A DNA stretch of 41,813 nucleotides from Acidobacteriota bacterium (GTDB lineage Bacteria; Acidobacteriota; Terriglobia; Acidiferrales; UBA7541), in assembly GCA_013289955.1 (NCBI GenBank), contig JABCYZ010000043.1:1-41813 (forward strand), in the 5' to 3' direction. Of the stretch, positions 26,939-35,491 are shown one piece after another. How positions within the stretch are numbered: position 1 is the first letter of the stretch; each line of letters begins with the position of its first letter. A program made the position numbers and the translations under genes. The notes under the pieces were generated by a model that searched no databases, had not been told where the DNA came from, and was given only the letters and a program-made list of their open reading frames with translations.

Positions 26939-27922
26939 ATGGCTACCACCAGTACAACTGTTCCGAGCGCGGGCCCCTTCCTGGGCTCGCGCTCCTTTCT
27001 CGCCCGCCTTCGCGAAGGCGACGAAATAGCCCGTCTCGTCACCTTGCTCTTCGCCGCTTCGGTGGTTCTGATCACCTTGCTCATCGTTTATGAGCTCTGG
27101 CAGGGTTCGGTTTTGCCGCGCCACAAATTTGGTTTTGCCTTCCTCCGGACCTCCGTCTGGGATCCCAACTTCGACAACTTCGGCGCTTTGCCCTTTATCT
27201 TCGGCACCGTGGTCACTTCCGCCGTAGCCCTTTTTATCGCTGTGCCGCTCGGCATCGGCGCCGCCATCTTTCTGGCCGAGCTTGCCCCCGCGCGTCTTTC
27301 CGATGCCCTGGAATTCTTCATTGATTTGCTCGCCGCCGTTCCGAGCGTTATCTACGGCCTCTTGGGTATCTTCATCGTCGTGCCCGTCATGCGCGATGTG
27401 ATTCAGCCCGCGCTCAAAAATACCCTCGGCTTTATCCCCCTGTTCAAAGGCCCTGCTTTCGGTATCGGTTTCCTCACCGCCGGCATCGTCCTGGCCATCA
27501 TGGTCATTCCCTACATCATCTCCGTCTCGCGCGAGATTCTTCTTTCCGTCCCCCGCGATCAGCGCGAAGCCGCGCTCGCTCTGGGTTCGACGCGCTGGGA
27601 ATCTACCTGGAAAGTCGTTGTGCCCTTTGCCCGCACGGGCATCATGGGTTCCATCTTTCTTGCCTTGGCGCGCGCTCTCGGCGAAACCATGGCTGTCACT
27701 ATGGTTATCGGCAATACTCCGGCCATCGCCGCTTCGCTATTTTCTCCGGGCGATTCCATCGCTTCTGTCATCGCCAATCAATTCACGGAAGCCACCGGCG
27801 AGCTCTATACGCAATCGCTGATCGAGCTCGGCCTGGTCCTTTTTCTTCTTACCTTCATCCTGAATGGCCTCGCTCGCGTGCTCATTCTCGTCACTTCGCA
27901 GCGCGGATCGGCCCACGCATGA
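26939..27922 (+). CDS. pstC: Phosphate ABC transporter permease PstC
   Basis: A 327-residue inner-membrane permease with six predicted helices. The N-terminal helix is VTLLFAASVVLITLLIVYEL; the conserved block FGALPFIFGTVVTSAVALFIAVPLGIGAAIFLAEL and the EAA-type loop REAALALGSTRWESTWKVVVPFARTGI are typical of PstC. It begins 13 nt after pstS and overlaps pstA by 4 nt. PstC and PstA form the membrane channel of the high-affinity phosphate importer. Confidence 0.96.
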   Translation: MATTSTTVPSAGPFLGSRSFLARLREGDEIARLVTLLFAASVVLITLLIVYELWQGSVLPRHKFGFAFLRTSVWDPNFDNFGALPFIFGTVVTSAVALFIAVPLGIGAAIFLAELAPARLSDALEFFIDLLAAVPSVIYGLLGIFIVVPVMRDVIQPALKNTLGFIPLFKGPAFGIGFLTAGIVLAIMVIPYIISVSREILLSVPRDQREAALALGSTRWESTWKVVVPFARTGIMGSIFLALARALGETMAVTMVIGNTPAIAASLFSPGDSIASVIANQFTEATGELYTQSLIELGLVLFLLTFILNGLARVLILVTSQRGSAHA

Positions 27923-28770
27923 ACGCCCGCCTGCGCTGGCGCAAATTTGTCAGCAATTTCATGCTGACCATGACGGGGGTCTGCGCTCTTGTCTCCGTCG
28001 CTGTCCTTTTCTTCATTCTTGGCTATCTCGTTTATCACGGCGGAGCCAGTATCAATTGGGACTTCTTCACCAAACTCCCCGCGCCGGTCGGTGAAAGCGG
28101 CGGTGGCATGGCCAATGCCATTCTCGGCAGCGCCAAACTTCTCCTGCTCGCCACGCTCTTCGGAGTCCCTATCGGATTCTTCGGCGCCATCTACCTCGCC
28201 GAGTTCAGCGGCAGCAAGGTCGCTTTTGTCGTCCGCTACGCCGCCGACCTGCTCAATGGCGTCCCCTCGATCGTCATCGGCATTTTCGCCTACGGCGTTG
28301 CCGTCCAGCCCTTCAAACATTTCTCCACTTTTGCCGGCGGCTTCGCTCTCGGCGTCATGATGATTCCCATCACCTTGCGCAGCACGGAACAGTTTCTGCT
28401 GGGCGTCCCGCGTACCTTGCGGGAGGGCGCGATGGCTTTGGGCGCCAGCAAATGGAAGACCATCGCGACCGTCGTTGTTCCTGCCGCCTACCGTGGCATT
28501 CTCACCGCAGTTCTGCTCGCCTTCGCGCGTGTCGCCGGTGAAACCGCCCCGCTTCTTTTTACTGCCCTCGGCAATCGCTTCTGGAGCAACGGGTGGAACG
28601 AACCCACCGCGTCCCTCCCGGTCATGATCTATAACTACGCCCTCTCGCCATTTGAGGATTGGCATCGCCAGGCGTGGGCTGCGGGGCTTGTGTTGCTGGG
28701 TCTGATTCTGGTCATTAATATAGTCGCTCGGGCCATTCTCGCCCGCGGCATTTCGGTTCCGAGGGCTTAA
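27919..28770 (+). CDS. pstA: Phosphate ABC transporter permease PstA
   Basis: A 283-residue six-helix permease. Features: GGASINWDFFTKLPAPVGESGGGMANAILGS near the N-terminus, LLNGVPSIVIGIFAYG, the EAA loop REGAMALGASKWKTIATVVVPAAYRGI and RVAGETAPLLFTALGN, all characteristic of PstA. The ATG overlaps the pstC stop (ATGA), indicating coupled translation. pstB starts 4 nt downstream. Confidence 0.96.
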   Translation: MNARLRWRKFVSNFMLTMTGVCALVSVAVLFFILGYLVYHGGASINWDFFTKLPAPVGESGGGMANAILGSAKLLLLATLFGVPIGFFGAIYLAEFSGSKVAFVVRYAADLLNGVPSIVIGIFAYGVAVQPFKHFSTFAGGFALGVMMIPITLRSTEQFLLGVPRTLREGAMALGASKWKTIATVVVPAAYRGILTAVLLAFARVAGETAPLLFTALGNRFWSNGWNEPTASLPVMIYNYALSPFEDWHRQAWAAGLVLLGLILVINIVARAILARGISVPRA

Positions 28771-28773
28771 TCC

Positions 28774-29601
28774 ATGCACGCTTCTGTGAGGCCGGCAGTG
28801 TCCGTAAACATAACTCCCCCCGTAATAACCGGCGCGAGCCGCGAAACTGCGGCACCCTCGGAGATGCGCATGACCATCTCCAAGGTCAATTTCTGGTATG
28901 GCGCCAAGCAAACTCTTTTCGATATCAGCCTCGGCATCGCCACGAGCAAAGTCACCGCTCTAATCGGCCCTTCCGGCTGCGGCAAATCCACTCTCCTGCG
29001 CACGCTCGACCGCATGCACGAAACCGTGCGCAACTCCCGTCTTGAAGGCCAAATCCTGCTCGACGGCAAAAACATTCTCGATCAGGACGTCACCCTGCTC
29101 CGCCGGCGCGTCGGGATGGTTTTTCAGCGTCCCAATCCCTTCCCGAAATCTATTTTTGAAAACGTCGCCTATGGCCTGCGCATCAATGGTTCGAAGCTTC
29201 CCATGGGCGACGCTGTCGAGAAAAGCCTTCGCCACGCTGCTCTCTGGGATGAAGTGAAGGACCACCTCCACAAGTCCGCCTATGAGCTTTCCGGCGGCCA
29301 GCAACAGCGTCTCTGCATCGCCCGCGCCCTCGCTGTCGAGCCCGAAGTTCTTCTCCTTGACGAGCCTTGCTCCGCCCTCGACCCCATCAGCACGGCCAAA
29401 ATCGAAGAGCTCCTCGTTCAGCTGAAAGATCTCTGCACGATCGTCACCGTCACCCACAACATGCAGCAGGCCGCCCGTATCAGCGATTTCACGGCCTTCC
29501 TTCTTACCGGCCAGCTCATTGAATTCAGTCCCACGCCGCAGCTCTTCACCAAACCCACCGACGCGCGCACGGAGGCCTACATCACCGGCCGGTTCGGTTG
29601 A
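28774..29601 (+). CDS. pstB: Phosphate ABC transporter ATP-binding protein PstB
   Basis: A 275-residue ATPase. Walker A GPSGCGKST, Q-loop FQRPNPFPKSIFENVAYG (the FP.SI..N pattern typical of PstB), signature LSGGQQQR, Walker B VLLLDEPCSALDP and switch His in TVTHNM. The N-terminus is about 20 residues longer than usual; an ATG near 28864 (MRMTISKVNFWYG) would give the standard length. It drives phosphate import and, in the family model, reports transport state to PhoU and PhoR. phoU-2 follows after 100 nt. Confidence 0.96.
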   Translation: MHASVRPAVSVNITPPVITGASRETAAPSEMRMTISKVNFWYGAKQTLFDISLGIATSKVTALIGPSGCGKSTLLRTLDRMHETVRNSRLEGQILLDGKNILDQDVTLLRRRVGMVFQRPNPFPKSIFENVAYGLRINGSKLPMGDAVEKSLRHAALWDEVKDHLHKSAYELSGGQQQRLCIARALAVEPEVLLLDEPCSALDPISTAKIEELLVQLKDLCTIVTVTHNMQQAARISDFTAFLLTGQLIEFSPTPQLFTKPTDARTEAYITGRFG

Positions 29602-29631
29602 TCCCGCGGCGCGCATCCTCTCGCTCATTTC

Positions 29632-29656
29632 TCATTCCGAGCGAAGCGGGGAATCT
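29632..29656. repeat. Short palindromic repeat of REP type
   Basis: TCATTCCGAGCGAAGCGGGGAATCT: ATTCC and GGAAT arms around a GC-rich centre. It closely resembles a short palindrome I recall as dispersed between genes in several bacterial genomes (consensus-like CATTCCGAGCGAAGCGAGGAATCT). Only one copy is in this window. It lies between pstB and phoU-2 and may adjust phoU-2 expression within the operon. Confidence 0.45.
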
Positions 29657-29701
29657 GCTTTTTGCTCTTCCGGGGTTGTAAACTATTGAGGGAAAATTTT
29701 C

Positions 29702-30367
29702 ATGGAACGCCACTTTGAAAAAGATCTGAACGAATTGAAAGAGCGCCTGCTCTGGATGGGCAGCCTCGCCGAGCGCGCCGTCCACCAAGCCGTCCACGCC
29801 GTTCTCGAAGCCGACGAACAGCTCGCCCGCCGCGTTCTCGATGAAGAGGACGCCATCAACGAACTCCAGCTCGAAATCGACGACCGCGTCCTTCAGCTCC
29901 TCGCGCTTCATCAATTGATGGCCGTCGATCTCCGCTTCGTCCTCGCCGTCTCCCGCATTAACAACGATCTCGAGCGCATCGGCGACCAGGCCGTCAATAT
30001 CGCCCAAGCCGCAACGCGCATCCTCCGCCATCCCCGCGTCAAGCCTTACGTCGACCTCCCGCGCATGAGCGAACTCGCCGAAGAAATGGTGCGCAACGCG
30101 CTCAACGCCGTCGTGCGCCGCGACGTCGACCTCGCCCAAAAAGTCCTCGCCACCGACGATCAGGTCGACCACTACCGCGATCAGATCTTCCGCGAGCTCC
30201 TGACCTACATGATGGGCGACTCGAGCGTAGTCTTCCCCGCCTTCGAGCTGATCCTGGTAGCTAAAAATCTCGAACGCATTGGCGACCACGCCACCAATAT
30301 CGCCGAAGACGTAATCTACATCGTCCAGGGCCAGGACGTCCGCCACCCAACGGTAGATCGCCGCTAA
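29702..30367 (+). CDS. phoU: PhoU-family phosphate regulator (copy 2)
   Basis: A 221-residue canonical PhoU with two helical repeats and metal-binding motifs NNDLERIGDQAVNIAQ (about 84-99) and KNLERIGDHATNIAED (about 187-202). It opens with MERHFEKDLNELKERLLWMG, the usual PhoU N-terminus. GAGGG lies 9 nt before ATG 29702. As the last gene of the pst cluster it is the likelier partner of PstB in signalling; copy 1, longer and next to phoR, may act differently. It converges on the next gene with only 10 nt between stops. Confidence 0.96.
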   Translation: MERHFEKDLNELKERLLWMGSLAERAVHQAVHAVLEADEQLARRVLDEEDAINELQLEIDDRVLQLLALHQLMAVDLRFVLAVSRINNDLERIGDQAVNIAQAATRILRHPRVKPYVDLPRMSELAEEMVRNALNAVVRRDVDLAQKVLATDDQVDHYRDQIFRELLTYMMGDSSVVFPAFELILVAKNLERIGDHATNIAEDVIYIVQGQDVRHPTVDRR

Positions 30368-30377
30368 CCTTCCGGCG

Positions 30378-32129
30378 CTATGTTGTCCGCGCCATTCGTT
30401 TAGAGAAAACCGGGTTCCCGAGCTTCGGCCGTGCGCCGAGCCAGAAGAGGAAAAAAGCGGTCCCGAGGCTGATGCCGCCGCCGAGCGTCCTGTCCCAGGT
30501 GCGCACAAATCGCACCTGAACCTGCGATTCGCCTGCCGGCACGGGCACGATCATCTGGTTGTAGTCATCGCCGCCGCGTGGCGTAACCACGGCGCCATTC
30601 ACCTCTACTCGCCAGGCGGGATAATTCAGCAAACGCAGCCCGAGAAAAAAGCGCTCGTGTGCGCTGACGGAAACTTCCTTGTCCTCCGGGCTCCAGCGGT
30701 CCACATGAATCGTTGGCCGCGAATTGGGGCCCGGTATGGAATCCGTATCCATGACCATCGCCTCGGGCGACTTCGTCGGAAGATTTGTGTGGTCATCCCC
30801 CGCGGGATCGTATTCGTCCGTGCCGTCAAACCCTGATCCCCCGGCGATCGAAGCGCGCAGGGCCGGAATGTCCTGCGTATCCCACCAGCCGCGCTCGACG
30901 AGCACAAGAGCGACGCCGCCGATCAAAGCAAACGTAACCACCGCCCAGATCCATCCCCGCCGCCGGCCCATCGCGCCTCCGAGAAAAACGGCAAACGCCA
31001 CGGCGAGAAGCGACATCCAGCGCCACGGGAATTGCACAAAACGCAATTTGGGGAGCAGCTGCCAGAGAGGAAGTGTGAAGCGCAACATCAGCATCGTCGC
31101 AAGGCCTAGAAGCAGCAGCAGCGCGCGCCACACCCGGCTGCGCTGGACGCTCAGAGGCTCGTCGTCTTCTCTGCCTGTCCTTAACGCCGCCAGTCCCGTC
31201 AGAAGGATCAGCAGGACTGCGATGGTCGACGCAATCCAATTGAATAGCGTGTGCTCCGGATCGTTGATGACCGTGTATAGAAAGTTTTCTGAAGGCAGTA
31301 AACCGGGCGAGAGCGCTTGGGCGATGTTCACCCAGCGCTGCTCGTACGCCGCAGGCAGGATGTAAAATCCCGCCAGACCGAATCCTAATGCCAGCCCGGC
31401 CATGCCGCGAACCAAAGGCTGCCAGGATCTTCCCGCGAGCGCCGCAAAGCCAAACACCGCAAAGGAGCTGTAACTGGCGATCACCCCCGCGGGCGCGTTG
31501 GAGAGCCAGACCGCGGCAAACACCGCGGCAAACCAGGCGACCGCTCTGGGCACAGAACCTTCCGGAGCCGCCGGACTCTCGACGAACTCCGAAATTTCGA
31601 GCGCCAGCAAAAATAACAACGGAAAGAACGCGTTCCCGAGCAACTCCGCGAAATCGCTCCGCATATAGATAATCAGCAATGCGTAGGGATTCGCGGCGTA
31701 GCACGCCGCGCAAAATAAAGTGGCCCTTCCGGGGAAAACGCGCCGCGCCAGCGCAAACGCGCTCAATCCGGCGAGCGTCTGCGCCAGCACGATGAAAACA
31801 ACCGGCACCGCATTCCAGGGCATGACGGAACCCAGAGCGGCTCCGAGCACCCAGGAAGCGGGAGGATAAAAAATAAATCGCGGCTCGCCAAACCCGTAAT
31901 TGGCCCACTCCGTCCACCGCGGATAAACGATGCCTTCCTTCCACTGCCCCGCCGCATCCACCCAGGACTCGGCGTGGTACTGGAAATCATGCCCCGAGGC
32001 ATTTCCTAACCAGAAAAAGGGAGAAACAATGGCCAGAGAAATAAAAAGGGAAATGAGAATCGCCGGAATCCAGGCGCGAACGCGCGCCTCGACAGGCTGA
32101 AGATTCAGCGGTTTACCGGAAGATGTCAT
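30378..32129 (-). CDS. Polytopic membrane protein (6-pyruvoyl-tetrahydropterin-synthase-related family)
   Basis: A 583-residue protein with about ten hydrophobic segments (first at 19-40, last near 560-575). The segment SGHDFQYHAESWVDAAGQWKEG followed by YPRWTEWANYGFGEPRFIFYPP matches the so-called PTPS-related integral membrane family; the name is historical and does not imply pterin chemistry. The layout, an acidic residue in the first external loop and a soluble beta-rich C-terminal domain (about 440-545, including VSVSAHERFFLGLRLLNYPAWRVEVNG), is like GT-C-fold glycosyltransferases, so a lipid-linked sugar transferase role is plausible. No glycan genes are adjacent. It converges with phoU-2. 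No convincing Shine-Dalgarno at ATG 32129. Confidence 0.75.
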   Translation of the reverse strand: MTSSGKPLNLQPVEARVRAWIPAILISLFISLAIVSPFFWLGNASGHDFQYHAESWVDAAGQWKEGIVYPRWTEWANYGFGEPRFIFYPPASWVLGAALGSVMPWNAVPVVFIVLAQTLAGLSAFALARRVFPGRATLFCAACYAANPYALLIIYMRSDFAELLGNAFFPLLFLLALEISEFVESPAAPEGSVPRAVAWFAAVFAAVWLSNAPAGVIASYSSFAVFGFAALAGRSWQPLVRGMAGLALGFGLAGFYILPAAYEQRWVNIAQALSPGLLPSENFLYTVINDPEHTLFNWIASTIAVLLILLTGLAALRTGREDDEPLSVQRSRVWRALLLLLGLATMLMLRFTLPLWQLLPKLRFVQFPWRWMSLLAVAFAVFLGGAMGRRRGWIWAVVTFALIGGVALVLVERGWWDTQDIPALRASIAGGSGFDGTDEYDPAGDDHTNLPTKSPEAMVMDTDSIPGPNSRPTIHVDRWSPEDKEVSVSAHERFFLGLRLLNYPAWRVEVNGAVVTPRGGDDYNQMIVPVPAGESQVQVRFVRTWDRTLGGGISLGTAFFLFWLGARPKLGNPVFSKRMARTT

Positions 32130-32209
32130 GCGGCGTTCACGCCATTGTAACCGGGAAATAAACTGTTATGCGAGCTTGATCCTTCTGTGCGTCCTGCTTC
32201 GACTTGAGC

Positions 32210-32215
32210 GATAAT
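32210..32215 (+). promoter_or_regulatory. Candidate -10 box of the ABC transporter operon
   Basis: GATAAT lies 10 nt before the ATG at 32226, which has no Shine-Dalgarno. A start 6-8 nt after the box would give an almost leaderless mRNA. No good -35 is visible. Confidence 0.35.
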
Positions 32216-32225
32216 ACACGCTCTT

Positions 32226-33560
32226 ATGAGCACGCCCAGCACATTGTCCGACTCCGCCGGCGCGGAACCAATCATCGAAGCACGAAAGCTCGAGAAATTT
32301 TATCCCCAGCCGGACGGCGGCCGCATCCAGGTCATCGCCGCGACCGATCTCGCCGTCTATCCCGGTCAGATCATCGCCATGCTTGGCGCTTCCGGCTGCG
32401 GAAAATCCACTCTGCTGCGCATGCTCACCGGGCTTTCCCCCGCAAGCGCCGGCTCCGTCTTTTGGCATGGAGCGCCTGTAGGCGATGGCTCGCCAAACGT
32501 CTCCATCGTTTTCCAGAGCTTTGCGCTTTTCCCGTGGCTCACGGTTCTCGAAAACGTCGAAGCTCCGCTCGAAGCCCGGGGCATGGTGCCCATCGAGCGC
32601 CACAAACGCGCGCTTCGCATTATCGACGCCGTCGGCCTCGATGGTTTTGAATCCGCGTATCCCAAGGAGCTTTCCGGCGGCATGAAGCAGCGCGTCGGGG
32701 TCGCCCGCGCTCTGGTCGTCGAGCCGGAAGTCCTCTTCATGGACGAGCCTTTCTCCGCGCTGGATGTCCTCACCGCCGAAACGCTGCGCGGCGAACTTCT
32801 CGAGCTCTGGCTCGAGCACAAAATTCCCACGCGTGCCATTTTCATCGTCACGCACAACATTGAAGAGGCCGTGGTTCTCGCCGATCGCATCGTCGTCCTC
32901 GGCCGCAACCCCGCTCACATCCACGCCGATTTCGCCGTAAACATTCCTCATCCGCGCGACCGCAAGTCTTCCGGCTTTATCGAGCTTGTCGACGAGATTT
33001 ATCGCGTCCTCACCCGGCCTGACCACGAACACGGAGCAGCTCCTCCGAAAACCGCCGTCCCAGGAAAGCAAGTGCCTCACAAAGCCATCATGCTTCCTCA
33101 CACAAGACCCGGCGGCATGGCCGGTTTGCTCGAAATTCTCATCGATCAGGGCGGCCGCGCGGACCTCCACAAACTTGCCGATGAGCTGAGCCTCGAAGTC
33201 GATGCGCTTCTCCCCACTGTGGATACCGCCGTCCTCCTCGGCATGTTGCGCCTTGAAGAGGGCGGCGCCAGCATCACTCCCGAGGGCCAGGCCTACGCGG
33301 AAGCGGACATCCAGGCGCGCAAAGCCATCTTTCGCAAAGCGGCGCTTGCCAATGTTCCTTTGCTTGCGCAGATGCACAATGCGCTCAAGGCAAAATCAAA
33401 CCGCACGCTCTCCGACGAATTCTTCCGCGACCTCCTCGACGAACATTTCAGCGAGGATGAATCGCGCCGCCAGCTGGAGACCGCTATCCAGTGGGGACGC
33501 TACGCGGAGATTTTCGATTACGACGCCGCAACGGGCAAGCTGACGCTCACCGAGGCTTGA
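32226..33560 (+). CDS. NitT/TauT-type ABC ATPase with AAA-associated C-terminal domain
   Basis: A 444-residue protein in two parts. Residues 1 to about 260 are an ABC ATPase of the nitrate/sulfonate/taurine type: Walker A GASGCGKST, FQSFALFPWLTVLENVE (Q-loop), LSGGMKQRVGVARAL, VLFMDEPFSALD and VTHNIEEAV. Residues of about 285-440 form an extra domain beginning PHTRPGGMAGLLEILIDQGGRADLHKLADEL, with a winged-helix look, rich in Glu/Ala and ending FDYDAATGKLTLTEA; this corresponds to the AAA-associated C-terminal domain found on ATPases of anion transporters with a duplicated permease. It likely gates transport in response to a ligand or metal, which is inference. It is 7 nt upstream of that permease. 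No substrate-binding protein is encoded nearby. Confidence 0.9.
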   Translation: MSTPSTLSDSAGAEPIIEARKLEKFYPQPDGGRIQVIAATDLAVYPGQIIAMLGASGCGKSTLLRMLTGLSPASAGSVFWHGAPVGDGSPNVSIVFQSFALFPWLTVLENVEAPLEARGMVPIERHKRALRIIDAVGLDGFESAYPKELSGGMKQRVGVARALVVEPEVLFMDEPFSALDVLTAETLRGELLELWLEHKIPTRAIFIVTHNIEEAVVLADRIVVLGRNPAHIHADFAVNIPHPRDRKSSGFIELVDEIYRVLTRPDHEHGAAPPKTAVPGKQVPHKAIMLPHTRPGGMAGLLEILIDQGGRADLHKLADELSLEVDALLPTVDTAVLLGMLRLEEGGASITPEGQAYAEADIQARKAIFRKAALANVPLLAQMHNALKAKSNRTLSDEFFRDLLDEHFSEDESRRQLETAIQWGRYAEIFDYDAATGKLTLTEA

Positions 33561-33567
33561 CCGAACT

Positions 33568-35343
33568 GTGACGACTCCCACGATCGCTTCACAGACCGCA
33601 AGCCCCGTTCCGCCGGCCATCCGGCGGCCCGCTGGTTCACGCTGGTCCTGGTCTTTCTTAATCGATATCGCTGTTTTTCTTTTCGTTCTCGCCGCCATCT
33701 ACGGCGTTTACGCGGTCGGCCACACCTGGCTCGGTCCGGTCCCTGCACAAGTCGAAATCTCTCAGAGCCCGCGCGCCCTGCCGCTCTACGCGTTTTATTC
33801 GCTGGTGCGGCTGAGCGTGGCGTACGGGCTGAGCATGCTTTTTGCTCTCGCCTATGGATATGTTGCGGCGCGCTCGAAACAGGCGGAGATCGTGCTCATT
33901 CCGCTGCTCGATATTCTGCAATCCATCCCGGTGCTCAGCTTTCTTCCGGGAGTCATGCTGGCCATGGTCGCGCTTTTTCCGCACAGCCAGCTGGGCATCG
34001 AACTGGGTTCGATCATTCTCATTTTCACCGGGCAAGTGTGGAATATTGCCTTCAGTTTTTACTCTTCGCTGAAAGGCATCCCTCGCGAATTAAGAGAAGC
34101 GGCCATCATCTATCGCTTCGGCCGTTGGCAAAGATTTGTGGAATTGGATTTGCCGTTCTCCACTATCGGCCTGGTGTGGAACTCGATGATGTCTGTCGCG
34201 GGCGGGTGGTTTTTCCTGATGGCGTGCGAGATGTTTGTCCTCGGCAATCGCGATTTTCGATTGCCGGGGCTGGGTTCCTTCCTGCAAACCGCCGCGAGCC
34301 ACGGAAATACGCGCGCGATTCTCTGGGGCCTGGCAGCGATGGTTGCCGTCATCGTCTTGCTCGACCAGCTGATTTGGCGGCCGGTCATCGCGTGGGCGGA
34401 TAAATTCAAATTCGAGCAAGTCGAAACGGCTAAAGCGGCCACACATTCGCTGCTCAGTCTTCTCGGGCGCGCGTCTTTCGTGATTCGGCTCTACCGCCTC
34501 GCCGTACGCCCTGTCATCGAGTGGATCACCGTCAATCTTGCCGTCGGGGCGCGGCGTGCCGCGGAAACGTTCTCCGTCCCGAAACGCCAGAGCACTCGCC
34601 GTGGTCTGCTCATTGTTCTCGCGGCCGCCATTCTGGCCGGCATCGGGTTCGCCGTATTTCACGCGGTCCGCGAGCTGTCCGATCTGAGCCGCGCGGACTA
34701 CTCGGATCTCTTGCGCAGTGCCGGCTTCACGCTTCTTCGCGTCAACGCCGCGCTGCTCATCGGCGCTCTCTGGACCGTTCCTGTCGGCGTGGCTATCGGT
34801 TCGAGCCCGCGTCTCGCGCGCATCGCGCAGCCTCTTGCGCAGATTGCCGCATCGATTCCCGCCACCGCGCTTTTTCCTGTCATCCTTTTATTCCTGATCA
34901 AGTTCCGCGGCGGACTCGAGCTTGCCGCTTTGCTCGTCATGCTTCTCGGCACGCAGTGGTACATCCTTTTCAACGTCATCGCCGGAGCGATGGCCATTCC
35001 CACGGACCTCAAGGAAGCCTCCAGCATCTTCCGCTTCGGTTCCTGGGACCGCTGGCGCTATCTGATCTTGCCGGGAATTTTTCCGTATCTCGTCACCGGG
35101 ATGGTGACCGCTTCCGGCAATGCCTGGAACGCCAGCATCATCGCGGAGTATTTTCACTTTCAGGGGCGGATTGTATCTACCATCGGTCTTGGCAGCGCCA
35201 TCAGCAGGGCCAGCGATGCTGGCCGCTTCGATATCCTGCTGGCTTCCACCCTGATCATGGCCACCATCGTCGTGCTTATCAATCGCCTGCTGTGGCGCCG
35301 CCTTTACAGGCTCGCTTCGACGCGCTTCAAACTCGAAACCTAG
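33568..35343 (+). CDS. ABC transporter permease, two permease domains in one chain
   Basis: A 591-residue membrane protein made of two tandem BPD-type permease units, each with an EAA loop: GIPRELREAAIIYRFGRWQRF (about 170-190) and AIPTDLKEASSIFRFGSWDRW (about 475-495). The repeats are recognisably homologous (LREAA.I.RFG.W, then a Pro/Leu-rich helix), so the gene arose by duplication and fusion. With the ATPase it forms a complete translocator of the 'duplicated permease' anion class. The GTG start at 33568 lies 7 nt after the ATPase stop. Substrate unknown; relatives are grouped with nitrate, sulfonate or other anion transporters. Confidence 0.9.
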   Translation: MTTPTIASQTASPVPPAIRRPAGSRWSWSFLIDIAVFLFVLAAIYGVYAVGHTWLGPVPAQVEISQSPRALPLYAFYSLVRLSVAYGLSMLFALAYGYVAARSKQAEIVLIPLLDILQSIPVLSFLPGVMLAMVALFPHSQLGIELGSIILIFTGQVWNIAFSFYSSLKGIPRELREAAIIYRFGRWQRFVELDLPFSTIGLVWNSMMSVAGGWFFLMACEMFVLGNRDFRLPGLGSFLQTAASHGNTRAILWGLAAMVAVIVLLDQLIWRPVIAWADKFKFEQVETAKAATHSLLSLLGRASFVIRLYRLAVRPVIEWITVNLAVGARRAAETFSVPKRQSTRRGLLIVLAAAILAGIGFAVFHAVRELSDLSRADYSDLLRSAGFTLLRVNAALLIGALWTVPVGVAIGSSPRLARIAQPLAQIAASIPATALFPVILLFLIKFRGGLELAALLVMLLGTQWYILFNVIAGAMAIPTDLKEASSIFRFGSWDRWRYLILPGIFPYLVTGMVTASGNAWNASIIAEYFHFQGRIVSTIGLGSAISRASDAGRFDILLASTLIMATIVVLINRLLWRRLYRLASTRFKLET

Positions 35344-35371
35344 CGTAGATTGTTCCCGTTTTATGTGAACT

Positions 35372-35470
35372 GCCGGACTATGTTGAGCGTGTACGAACGG
35401 AAGGTGGTTTCTGTGGGTGCGGCGCTCAAGAATGGACTGCGGGCATTCCGGCTAGTTGACATAGTCCGGC
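35372..35470. repeat. Nested palindromic element able to fold as a three-way junction
   Basis: GCCGGACTATGT (35372-35383) and ACATAGTCCGGC (35459-35470) are a perfect 12-bp inverted repeat. Inside, TGAGCG (35384-35389) pairs with CGCTCA (35423-35428), and GAATG (35430-35434) with CATTC (35444-35448). Together they make an outer stem and two inner hairpins. A partial third copy of the arm, ACATAGTC, follows at 35476-35483. It fills the 148-bp space between convergent genes and has no T-run on either strand, so it is not a standard bidirectional terminator. It may be a mobile miniature repeat or a structured RNA. Confidence 0.6.
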
Positions 35471-35491
35471 CGTCCACATAGTCGTGCTTAT

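Noticed and set aside
27805..28911. 368-codon open frame antisense to pstC-pstA-pstB
   Set aside because: It spans three confirmed genes on the other strand and has no motif.
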